A program made the translations under genes and the position numbers. The notes below the pieces were generated by a model. That model saw nothing but the letters and a program-made list of their open reading frames with translations, was not told the origin of the DNA and did not search any database. A stretch of DNA of 64,000 bases from Leptidea sinapis (lineage: Eukaryota; Arthropoda; Insecta; Lepidoptera; Pieridae). Positions 11,906-21,829 of the stretch are shown in pieces. The DNA lies in the NCBI RefSeq assembly GCF_905404315.1, contig NC_066311.1, forward strand, positions 3,906,001 through 3,970,000, read 5' to 3'. Within the stretch, counting starts at the first letter, position 1, and each line of letters begins with the position of its first letter.

Positions 11906-13485
11906 GGCAAAAATAAATGTTTCTACGTTACAAGAAGTCTCGTTCTCAACAGTTGGGTACGTAAAGCCTGGAATTATACTAAAACCTTGCACACTTTATT
12001 CCGTCTTTTTAAATGCATCCGGATTGACAATCAGTTGTCAAAATTTGGTAAGAAATCGTAAAAAGTCGTTAAAAATACCAAAACAATATTTGGCATAAAT
12101 AAGTATATTAAATTTCATCGAATAGTTCTTCCACACGCAACGTTTATGGTTCTGGTTTCCTTTCCAACTGTCCAAACGTAAGAAAGCACTTCTTCGGACA
12201 TCTCAAAACATTTACAAGAGGCAAGGGCCGAGGCATATATGTACTCGTACAACATAAAATTTAATAGTCATTCATTTGATTTGCATACGGTAGCTGTTGA
12301 TTATCTTACTGACGCCAAGACATTGGCCACCAAAGAATGCTGCTATAAACAACATTTCCTCATATTTCGACTCGGAATGGATCGGCCACGAACCTGTCGC
12401 TACGAGCGCGTTTTAACGCGGAGCGAGCAGCGGGTAAGCATACACAATGTATGAATATTCCTTCTGACAACTGACATCGTTCAAGAGATTCTAGTGTTGC
12501 TTGTAACCTGTAGGCTCGCTTGCCTTTGTATTGAGTAAAAAAATGGTGATTTACAAGACAGTGCGAATTGGACTCACGCTCAAAGGGATATAGGATATAA
12601 CACTTTATTTTTCAAAAACCATTGTTAAACATTTATTTTTAAATTTTATTTAACTTTTCAGAGTAATTACTCTATGGTACTCTGTAACTAATAAATACAG
12701 CCAGACAGACAGACGGAATGATGCACTTTGAAGTTAGTAATAGGATCTCGTTGGTTATCAGAATCGGAATCCTAAAATTAAAGCATGCAAAATTGATCTC
12801 CAAATAACGCCAGCAGTTTCCTAGCTGGTTGTTGAAACATGTAGGAAAGATGGAGATTTCCTGTAAAGTGTGTTAGACGATCGAGATGTTTAATAACGAT
12901 TATCCTAATTATCTCAAGAATTTATCGTTTTTTCCTAAACTTTCTAATCTAAAATAAAACCAACTTCCCTTCAGATAAAAGAATTTGTCTAATCGTGAAT
13001 GACAGACTTCAGAAGTAGCAACGAATAAAAATCAAGCTAATTCGAAAACTTGTACAGGGAGTCGGTTGAAAAGTGTACTTTATGTGTGTTATTCATAAAT
13101 GCGAAAGTACCTTTGTCGCTACAGAATTACATGACAGGAAGAAGTGTTTTTAAACTTGGACTAACTTATTTTGCGTTTATTATAATGAAAATATTTTATT
13201 TGTTGCATTCGTTCGTGGTTAAATCGCCGCGTTAGTGGCCATACCGTAATGGCCACTGGACATACGCGATTCCAATCTGTGTGATGATGGAACGAAAGCG
13301 ACACTGGACCGCTATCCGGCTTGGGAACATTGTTATTTACGGGTGTGCTTTAACGTACAATTAATAATTGTTGACGTGCAGTCGAAACTGTGGATTCACG
13401 TGCCTGTCATGACTGAAGCTGAAATGTAATGTAAGTTTTAATTTACCGATGACTGACTGTGAATTGTTATATATATCTTATACAA

Positions 13486-13600
13486 TTGCTGACCCGGCAA
13501 ACGCTGTTTTGCTATATACATTGTATGATTTGTCATATATGTAATTATTTGACATGTAATGATAATATATTATCTAATAAAATACAAATAATAGACGTTA
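13486..13600 (+). repeat. Repeat family C, truncated copy
   Basis: Family C is an ORF-free repeat starting ACTAGCTGACCCAGCAAACG and ending in CATGAGAATTTTATATATTA (about 310-420 bp). This copy has only the first part (GCTGACCCGGCAAACGCTG). Confidence 0.55.
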
Positions 13601-13612
13601 ATTATATAATTA

Positions 13613-13926
13613 ACTAGCTGACCCAGCAAACGTTGTATTGCCGATATTAAAATCGCGATACAAAAGTAACTGTTGATCGTAGATGGGTGAAAATTTGAAG
13701 TTGTATGTATTTTTTAAAGCTGACTTATAATCAAAAAATTAAACAAAAAATGTCAAAAAAATTAAAAAAAAAATTGGCGTGGACCACCCTTAGCATTTAG
13801 GGGGATGAAAAATAGATGTTATCCGATCCTCAGACCTACCCAATATGTACTCAAAATTTCATGTCAAGCCGTTTCGATGGAGTTTAACGACAAAAATCGC
13901 GACATGAGAATTTTATATATTAGATT
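13613..13926 (+). repeat. Repeat family C, full copy
   Basis: Starts ACTAGCTGACCCAGCAAACG and includes the ACTGTTGATCGTAGATGGG, CAGACCTACCCAATATG and AGCCGTTTCGATGGAGT blocks, ending CATGAGAATTTTATATATTA. A close copy lies in reverse at 23.46-23.78 kb. I cannot class it reliably. Confidence 0.7.
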
Positions 13927-14054
13927 ATAAAATATGTAAGATATTGATTTCTGATAGGTTACACCTATCTAATTTTTATAAAAGAATAAGATAGCAAAAT
14001 CGATATCTTATTATTTATTTTACAATACACCCAACTATTTGGCAACCCGGTCCC

Positions 14055-14215
14055 CTGCTTCTATTGAGCGGGTTAGTAGGTTCATAAGCACTGCTTCTAT
14101 TGAGCAGTGGTGTAACTTTTTGGACTCAGCTTCTATTGAGCAGAGTAATAACTTACTAACGACTGCTCCTATTGAGCAGAGTATTAATTTAATAAACACT
14201 GCTTCTATTGAGCAT
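14055..14215 (+). repeat. Five-copy tandem array with exact 36-bp period
   Basis: The 17-base core CTGCTTCTATTGAGCAG, itself an imperfect hairpin (CTGCT/AGCAG), starts at 14055, 14091, 14127, 14163 and 14199. Cores are separated by 19-base spacers that differ, though spacers 3 and 4 are related. An open frame (14039-14239) runs through, giving a 12-residue repeat with SIEQ. Just after it comes the repeat tail AAGGGTTCCG...GGCTACGGAACCC. The geometry resembles a CRISPR, but host, size and lack of cas genes speak for a transposon-borne minisatellite. Confidence 0.85.
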
Positions 14216-14559
14216 ACATGGACAAACAGACAGACATGACGAATCTATAAGGGTTCCGTTTTTGCCATTTGGCTACGGAACCCTAAAAATTATGTATTTT
14301 ATTCGAATAAACCTACGTAGGAACCAGACAGTCGCGACGTAGAAAATTTTTTATTAATACCAGCGCCCTCTTTGAGGAATCAAATAGTCCGCTTAGTAAT
14401 ATTTTCTCTATTATATACTTTTAATCGATTAGCTACTCTAGTAATATGGTTGTAAGTTCAAATTTGTTTGTATTCTATTCCTTTTCATTATCCTAACCCA
14501 TTGAGCTTTATATAGGTAGATTAAGGAAAACTTAATTCCTATATGGCACTACGTGACTA

Positions 14560-14735
14560 TGACAGCTGTGAACATGTCGAAAAAATAGTGGCCAACTGTT
14601 GGCCTCTATTTTCAGCAACACGCACACTAAAACAGTGACGTTCGCGAGTGTAAGACCTAGCTGTCGTGCACACTAAAGTAATAAACCTGGCCTGTTGTTA
14701 TGCATTGCCTATAAGCAAGAGGCTCTATTCAGACT
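14560..14735 (-). repeat. Degraded MITE of family D
   Basis: Reverse-complement similarity to the MITEs at 55.6 and 58.2 kb: CTCTATTTTCAGCAA, CGAGTGTAAGACCTAGCT and AATAAACCTGGCCTG match their internal blocks. Ends are unclear. Confidence 0.5.
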
Positions 14736-15425
14736 TTTAAATTAAAGTTCCGCTGGTTCAAGTTTGCATTGAGGCTTCCAAAAATGTCACTTTAAGCCGT
14801 TCCCATCTGACATTTTATCATTATTAGTTTATCTAGCCATATAATATGGTGTTGAGATGAAAATTATTATTTGATAACCATATTGGGGACATAATATAAC
14901 CGAGAGGCCAATTATCACTAATCCTTGGTTTTGCATAAATCACACAGCTTTATCCGGAATCGCAAAAATGTGCCTTATTGCCTTGTAATAGGACACTGTT
15001 TCTATTAACCATTGATGTTGGTTTTGAGATCGTAAGCGTATTGGAATGCGAACCACCTGTAGTAGAGATAAGGTGATAGAAAAGTAGTCTAGTTCTAATT
15101 CCATTGTAATAAGGTTTTTAATTGCTTAGAAAAGTTATGTTCGATTCGGGTATTTTGTATTCAGAATTTGTAACTGGACGAATTTTAACGGAATTTTACG
15201 TTATTACAGTTAATGTTTGACTACAGGGAGTATAATATATGTTAGATTATTTTTATTCGCTAGATAACAATTGTGTTTTACAAATTTACATTGATATCTT
15301 TGTAAGATATTTACAATTTACTGTTTTTATAATTTTATCTATATTCTATGCGCTGTGCAAATTTCTACCTAATGTGGTTTATTCATAATTGTTTTTATTG
15401 TTTGTATGGTACAAAATGTGTAATA

Positions 15426-15863
15426 CTTAGATTAAGGATTGGTCTCCGCTGCGCTCCAACTAGATACCGCAGGCGTAGTGTCAAAGTGCGTCAACTAATA
15501 CTACGCCAAGGTGGGCGTACTCGAGTCAGTGTCGAACAATGTGTGACGTTGACGTGCCCCATGTTCTGTTAAACTTTGCTAATAATTGAAACTCAAATGC
15601 CGGGTTGCATAGTAAAACTTTGTAAAAATAATACTACAAGAAATAAGAAAGACACTGGGATCACATATCATCAGTAAGTATTTTGTATTTTAAATTTCAA
15701 TGTAAAATAACACGAAGCGTATGTTACAAAATTTGAAACATGCGATTGAGTGTCAAGATGCCACGCACACAAGCATCTAATAGTTGCCGTTATAAAAAAG
15801 CTATTGTTCTTAGGTAGTGCGGTATCTAACTGGAGCGCAGCGGAGACCAATCCTTAATCTAAG
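15426..15863 (+). mobile_element. P-element-like MITE with 45-bp terminal inverted repeats
   Basis: The left end (15426-15470, CTTAGATTAAGGATTGGTCT...) and right end (15819-15863) are inverted copies matching at about 43 of 45 positions. Flanks GTGTAATA (15418-15425) and GTGTATTG (15864-15871) look like a decayed 8-bp target duplication, the size P elements make. Inside lies a THAP-type first exon (listed separately). At 438 bp it is an internally deleted, non-autonomous element. Confidence 0.75.
15597..15673 (+). pseudogene. THAP-domain first-exon remnant of a P-type transposase
   Basis: ATG at 15597 opens a frame beginning MPGCIVKLCKNN with Cys at residues 4 and 9, the pattern that starts a C2CH THAP zinc finger (M-P-x-C...C-x-N-N). 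The frame continues through KKDTGITYH to a canonical donor, GTAAGT at 15674, in phase 2, as expected for a multi-exon THAP transposase gene. The rest of the zinc finger and the whole catalytic part are missing within the element, so no active transposase is encoded. THAP domains start P-element transposases and their domesticated relatives; placement between P-like terminal repeats favours the former. Confidence 0.65.
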
Positions 15864-15966
15864 GTGTATTGGTAAATTGCACAAATAATATTAAAATTCA
15901 AACTTTTCACATGTAAGAAGAGGGCTATTTGCGTTATTTATAACTTCCATCCCAAAGAATTATTAA

Positions 15967-16392
15967 GGCGACACTAAATGCCAGCGACCTTGAGCGATAT
16001 GAGTTCACGGCTGCCGGCCCGCCATCTATGTAACAAAGCCAATATTTTCAAAATTCTTGCGTGGAAAACAGCTTATATGCTTACAATCCTCGTTATTCAA
16101 TACTAATCTGAATAAATGAACCTACACAAAAAAGTACAAGCTATAAGAATAACTTTTCTGAGAGAAGTACCAAAAAATGCGTCACGCCATGCCAAAAAAC
16201 TTGTTTAACTTCAAAGAATAGTGGTAGTTCAAAAAGGCTCGGCAGTTTTAACTATAACCAACAGCAACGATAAGCAACCTACAAATAAGACTTAAGGATA
16301 TGTGTAAAAGGATTAATTATTGTTCATAGCTCGAAATGCTATACTTTCACCACAAAACTTGTCTAAAACACCATGTTCGCGTGTTTTCTGCT
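15967..16392 (+). mobile_element. TTAA-target MITE, copy 1 (right end altered)
   Basis: Begins GGCGACACTAAATGCCAGCG directly after TTAA (15963-15966) and follows the copy at 63.1 kb closely through GCTGCCGGCCCGCC, CTGCGTGGAAAACAG-like and TAACTATAACCAACAGCAA, to CTCTTCGCCTT. The following 120 bases seen at 63.55 kb are missing. No ORF of its own. Confidence 0.7.
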
Positions 16393-16707
16393 TACTCTTC
16401 GCCTTGATAGAAAAATTCAAAAATTCAATGAAAAAAAAATCCTTTTTAACTATTTATTTTCTATTCTTGATAATGTAGTGAGTTTTCTAGAAACTATGAC
16501 CATGTTTATACCAGGAACAATAATACACTATGCCTTAAACTACTCGGTCAAGTAGGGTTAGTAATGTTTTGTTGGACAATGTTCATACCATGATCCCAGA
16601 AAGTGTACCAAACTATGTGTTGCAAAACTCAAAAGAATTGACTAAAAGCATTATTATGGTAAAGGATAATTTTTTTTTAAAGGTTACTTACTATTACACT
16701 ACATATA

Positions 16708-19017
16708 CAGGGTGTCCCAAAACTCAATGATAACCTGGTACCGGGCGAGAGGCCAAGGTATACCAGTTATGAAAAAAATAAGAAAAAAATCTATGTCACT
16801 AAGTCAAGCGATGATAGACATTTTTCGAAAATGTTAAAAATTTGACACCCTTTGTCGCATTTTTAGGTACTATGATCGCAATTTTCACAATTTTACAGTG
16901 ATTTTTTTAATAATGTTATCTCAAATAACAGTCCTATTAATGGTAACCACAAATGAAAGTAATAATCATTGTTAACTAAGTAAAATAAATTAAATTTTGA
17001 CGAGTTATGGTTTATAAAATTTATGTCAGTCAACTTTGACACTCTACGTTGGCAAAAAAATGTACTACACTACCTATGGCAAGTTTTTTTAAAAGATGGC
17101 CCATTTAGTCTAGATTTCAAAATAGTACAACACTTGCCTTTTCTTGCCAATAAAACTGCTATTTCGTATGCTATGTATAGATCCCTCAGTAAAAAAAAAT
17201 ACCTGATATTCTTTTGTTTGAAAAGTTCGAAGTCTCCATTGTTTGTAATGAACAAAAATGATAAAAAGAAATGGATAGTAGTTATGGTATTTGTCAAAAC
17301 GAGACGTCACTATCCGTCTCACTCACAACGACTCATCAGTCGTTCATAATAAAATTTAAACAATAACATTTAGTACGCATCGTTTCTTCGTTTACTGCGC
17401 TTCTCTCGTAATCGTGTTACTTTCGTACTATCGACTTTGGCTTGTGTTACCCTGGACTTGATACTCTATCCGTACTTGATGACTCTGGCTTTGTTTTTGG
17501 ACTTTGTGCTGTGCAAACTATGTGTGAACAACATGCCGCATTTGTACACACCGCAAGAGTATGCAAATATGCATCTTATCTACGGTGAGTGCCATTGTAA
17601 TGCCTCTGCGGCAGCTCGACTGTATCGGGAGAGGTACCCGAATGTGGAGCGGCACCCAGATTATCGTGTCTTCCTAAATGTGCACGCATCATACTCGGAA
17701 GGACGATTACCCAGTGCTCGTACATCTGGTGGGAGACCTCAAGGAAACTACGACGCTGAAGTTGAAAATGACCCCAGTACCTCAGTACGTGCGATTGAAA
17801 TTGCAACGGGTGTGGCGAAGAGTACCGCACATCGAATTTTAAAACGATACGATTTTCATCCTTACCATGTACAACGTGTGCAGAGCTTGTTACCACGTGA
17901 TCACGCACCCAGAGTTGATTTCTGCAGAACCATGTTAGCGAAAATTCGTGAAGATCCGGATTTTCTAAATAAAGTTTTGTGGACTGACGAATCGACATTT
18001 AAAAGAGATGGTTATTTAAACTTACATAACCTTCATAGTTGGCATACGGAAAACCCGCATTTGATGCGTGAGGATCGATCCCAATACCAATTTAAAGTCA
18101 ACATGTGGACAGGAATATTAAATGGTCAAATAATTGGACCATTTGAATTCACTGAAAATTTAGATGGCGCCACCTACTTGCATTTTCTTCAAAATGATTT
18201 GCCGACATTGCTAGAAGATGTACCACTCAACATCTACAGAGAAATGTGGTATCATCAAGATGGTTGCTTGTTGGTTGCTGGATGGTTGTTGGGGATGCAT
18301 AAAAGAAAAGGTCTACTCAAAACCTATTCAAAATGTAACAGAATTGCGCCAAAAATTGATGCAGCATCAGAAGAAATCAATGCGAGGAGATTTGCAAGAC
18401 TGGTGAACAGGTCATTTCTGAGGCGATGCAGAGCTTGTATTCGTGCTGGAGGGAAACAATTTGAGCATCTGCTTTAATTTTAGGATAATAAAGTGTTACG
18501 ATAATTTACCGTTTTATTTTGATTAAATTTTCCATGAGTTCCTTTCGCAAAAAATACGAAATAGCAGTTTTATTGGCAAGAAAAGTGGCAAGTGTTGTAC
18601 TATTTTGAAATCTAGACTAAATGGGCCATCTTTTAAAAAAACTTGCCATAGGTAGTGTAGTAGATTTTTTTTCCAACGTAGAGTGTCAAAGTTGACTTAC
18701 ATAAATATTATAAACCATAACTCGTCAAAATTTAATTTATTTTACTTAGTCAACAATGATTATTACTTTCATTTGTGGTTACCATTAATAGCACTGTTAT
18801 TTGAGATAACATTATTAAAAAATCACTGTAAAATTGTGAAAATTGCGATCACAGTACCTAAAAATGCGACAAAGGGTGTCAAATTTTTAACATTTTCGAA
18901 AAATGTCTGTCATCGCTTGACTTAGTGACATAGATTTTTTTTCTTATTTTTTTCATAACTGGTATACCTTGGCCTCTCGCCCGGCACCAGGTTATCGTTG
19001 AGTTTTGGGACACCCTG
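16708..19017 (+). mobile_element. Mariner-type transposon with ~460-bp terminal inverted repeats
   Basis: 2310 bp, from CAGGGTGTCCC at 16708 to GGGACACCCTG ending at 19017, flanked by TA on both sides. The left arm (16708-17168) and right arm (18555-19017) are inverted copies with few differences, far longer than the 20-40 bp usual for Tc1/mariner. The transposase gene lies between the arms. The TA target and DDE-type transposase place it in the IS630/Tc1/mariner group. Low divergence of the arms suggests a fairly recent insertion. Confidence 0.85.
17533..18477 (+). pseudogene. Transposase of the long-TIR element, internally deleted
   Basis: From MPHLYTPQEY the protein shows an N-terminal helix-turn-helix region of the DUF4817 type common in insect transposases (LYGEC...AAARLYRERYPN, residues 16-37), a linker with RPQG, a second HTH-like stretch (ATGVAKSTAHRILKRY, 91-106) and a DDE catalytic start with Asp152 in WTDESTF and Asp243 in WYHQDG. 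Then the expected stretch leading to the third acidic residue (the SPDLTP-type motif) is missing: at about 18262-18290 the sequence jumps to the region that should read KEKVYSKPIQNVTELRQ, which here sits in another frame (18298-18350) before the C-terminus returns in frame. An 8-base direct repeat GATGGTTG flanks the scar. Catalytically dead. An upstream in-frame ATG at 17437 exists, but homology starts at 17533. Confidence 0.8.
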
Positions 19018-19124
19018 TATATATATATATAGTATATAAAATATAATTAATAAATTTTTTATTAAATTAATTAATTATATATAGTATATATAATTAATTA
19101 ATTTAATTAAAAATAATATTAATA

Positions 19125-19499
19125 ACTAGCTGACCCAGCAAGCGTTGTATTGGCTATTGCCATCATAGTTAACAATTATAGTTAATCTACCAACTATAGG
19201 TAGCTAAAATTAAGTTTGTTTTTCACCTCCTGAGAACGTTAGACAGATACAAAGATTCTAATTAGTTATTCATTTTAAACTATTCATTCAATTTGATTTC
19301 TGAACAACGAAGAACACATAAAGGAAAAACAAAATTGTTGTTTTTTTTTAATTCCGATAGTTTTCATATTTATTCACCTTTTAAACCTTCTCTGGACTTC
19401 CTCAAATAATTCAAGACCAAAATTAGCCAAATCGGTCCAGCCGTTCTCGAGTTTTAGCGAGACTAACGAACAGCAATTAATTTTTATATGTATAGATTG
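19125..19499 (+). repeat. Repeat family C, diverged copy
   Basis: Starts ACTAGCTGACCCAGCAAGCG and ends AATTTTTATATGTATAGATTG; the middle is strongly diverged from the 13.6-kb copy. It lies just after the long-TIR element and its TA-rich flank. Confidence 0.6.
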
Positions 19500-20084
19500 A
19501 TGCATGATTGTAGCATATATTTTCGAATTTTGGGTTCAATCAAGAATTCAAAGAAGAAGAAGAAGCATTGTAATGAGTAGGGCATATCACGTAGGTACTT
19601 TAGGTGAACCACTTGCTGATTTATTAATTTAAAAAATAAAAAATTTGCTAGTCTGAATCGCACTTGATTGGATTTATATGAGAGGTAGCAAACAGCTGGT
19701 TCGCCTGATGGAAAATGAGAAACACCGCTCAAGGACATCTGCTTTATAGTCATGCGGCATGCTTATAAGTTGAGAAATTTTATAGTGAACCTGTGCTAAA
19801 GATTAATTTATAAAAGAAACCGCTTCAAATTCTTCAAGATCGTTCATGTTCACTGAACACCAAGTAAACAACTTGAATCTTTGTCCCATATTCCATAAAA
19901 ATATAACAGCTGTGATGGGTATTACCCATCTTAAAGATATATTAATTGTAAGTTAGTGAGGACTTGCCTAATTAGTTTTAAAGATATTTATTTTTCATTA
20001 AAACTTTTAAGTCACTTAAAGTTTTGTGAGGACATAACTATTATTTATAATTTATTTTACTTTAATTAAAACGGTTTACACCAA

Positions 20085-20375
20085 TTACGAATCAGAAATG
20101 AGGAGATCCGTGGGAGAACTAAAGTTACCGACATAGTCCAAATGATTGCGAAACTGAAGTGGCAGTGGGCAGGGCACATAGTTCGACGGACAGATGGCCG
20201 TTGGGGCAGTAAAGTCCTCGAATAGCGACGTACCGGAAGATGCAGTCTTGGTACGCCCCCCACAAGATGGACCAACGACCTGGTGAGGGCAGCGCAGGAC
20301 CGTTCGTCGTGGAAATCTTTGCGGGAGTCCTTTGTCCAGCAGTGGACGTCTACCGGCTGATGGTGATGATGACAC
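20085..20375 (+). mobile_element. LINE reverse-transcriptase C-terminal fragment
   Basis: Plus-strand translation in more than one frame gives EIRGRTKVTDIVQMIAKLKW, then QWAGHIVRRTDGRWG, KVLEW and RCSLGTPPTRWTNDLVRAAQ, ending SLRESFVQQWTS. This is the characteristic tail of an endonuclease/reverse-transcriptase protein. Stops and frame breaks show it is dead. It ends in GATGATGATGAC just before unrelated sequence. Confidence 0.75.
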
Positions 20376-20539
20376 CAATTACATTAATTACAGATTATTC
20401 ATTATTAATTCAGACATTCATCTCTCTCACAGTACTTCAGGCATTCTGACATTATTCCCGTCCATTCATCCGCAAAGAAGTCACACTCAGGGTTTGATAA
20501 ATAATTCTTCTTCGTCGGATTACTCTTGACAGAGCAGTC

Positions 20540-20755
20540 GTGGTCACGTCGAGCGACGAACGTTTCTACGCCAGTTATCCCTGGCTGTTGCTTCTCTGGC
20601 ACATGTGTTGAGGGGAGTATTGGTTAGGGCTTTGATCTGTCCACCGCATAGGGGAGCGTCCTCTTGACCTACTGCCGTTGACCCTTCCCTGAACAACAAG
20701 TCTCTCTATGGCATGATCTCCCCGTCGCGTGATATGTCCGAAGTATCTGATAAAT
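20540..20755 (-). mobile_element. Second LINE C-terminal fragment, opposite strand
   Basis: Minus-strand reading gives YFGHITRRGDHAIERLVVQG, RVNGSRSRGRSPMRWTDQ and, after a frame break, TCAREATARDNWRRNVRR. This is the tail of another reverse-transcriptase protein, distinct from that at 20.1-20.4 kb and convergent with it. Confidence 0.7.
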
Positions 20756-20844
20756 AATAATAATTGATAAATAACAGCAACATATATTATCTATTTGCTA
20801 CTATATCTTATATCTTTAAACGAGCAATTCTTGTATCAGATTAT

Positions 20845-21165
20845 ATATATATATATAATCTGAATCTCCGAAACGGCTCCAACGATTTTCATAAAATTTT
20901 GTGTACAGGGGATTTCGAGGGCGATAAATCGATCTAGATAGGTTTCAATTTAAACAAAGTAGTTTTATCCGTGTTTTAATGAGAGACAGGTACAAAAACA
21001 TTAGACGTATAATAGCTCAGATGGGAAATTGGGTGATCCAGAAAGCAGACGACCCCGGTTCGAATCCAGAAGTCCTATTAGGTTTTTTTTTGTTCAAGTT
21101 TTGTACATTCTTAAAAATCCGAGCAAGGCTCGTCCGGATATTTATATATTATATACACACGACGT
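20845..21165 (+). mobile_element. tRNA-like SINE (family G)
   Basis: A block AATCTCCGAAACGGCTCCAA...GATAAATCGATCTAG leads into a tRNA-like segment with an A-box-like TAGCTCAGATGG (21013) and a perfect B box GGTTCGAATCC (about 21056), then a T run and GTACATTCTTAAAAATCCGA. The tRNA-like part is found in reverse at 50.69-50.80 kb. Probably transcribed by RNA polymerase III in its active form; not a tRNA gene. Confidence 0.6.
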
Positions 21166-21235
21166 GATCGTTAACTATGGGTCTTATGAGGAGGCTAGAG
21201 GGCAAAGGAGAGGATAATGCTCGAAGTTTCCCTGT

Positions 21236-21440
21236 GAGATCGAATCAGAAATAAGAAGATCCGTAGGAAAATCAAAATCACCGACATAGCCCAAATTATT
21301 GCGAAACTGAAGTGGCAGTGGCCTGGGCAGACGGACAGCCGTTGGAGCAGTAGTGTCCTCGAATAGCGACCATGTACCTTAAGACGTAGTATTAGACTGA
21401 TTAGTAGACCGACGACCTGGTCAAGATCGTCGGAACAGGT
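21236..21440 (+). mobile_element. LINE C-terminal fragment, second copy
   Basis: ATCCGTAGGAAAATC, ACCGACATAGCC and GCGAAACTGAAGTGGCAGTG repeat the copy at 20.09-20.23 kb with deletions; the protein reading is broken. Confidence 0.65.
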
Positions 21441-21471
21441 TAGGTTAGCGTATGCGGGTTGATATATATAT

Positions 21472-21827
21472 ACTAGCTGCCCCGACAGACGTTGTTCTGT
21501 AGATAATAAAAAAAATACTGTTTTATGGGAATTTGCCAATGATATTTCAAAACATGAAGAATTATTTCGTAAAAATACTCCCTGTTGTTATAATGAAATT
21601 GTTTCACAGCGGGACTGTCAAACCGTGCGTCACTAAATTCTCTCATAGAAAATATGTTCATACAAAACAATTAATATTGAAAATAAAAATAATTATGGGT
21701 CCCAAATCGAAATAAAAACTATCCTATCTCTCAAGTTGGACCAAACTGCACTCCATGAAGTGATCCCCATTAAAATCCGTTCATTAGTTTAGGAGTCCAT
21801 CGCGGACAAACAATGTGTCACGTAATA
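21472..21827 (+). repeat. Repeat family C, diverged copy
   Basis: Starts ACTAGCTGCCCCGACAGACG. The family's usual end has been interrupted or lost at the Tc1 insertion that follows. Confidence 0.5.
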
Positions 21828-21829
21828 TA

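Noticed and set aside
14055..14215. CRISPR array
   Set aside because: The geometry fits, but the window is animal DNA, repeat and spacer are too short, spacers 3 and 4 are related, and no cas genes exist.
17023..17349. 108-codon frame as a separate gene
   Set aside because: It lies largely inside the left terminal inverted repeat of the long-TIR transposon and has no recognisable content.
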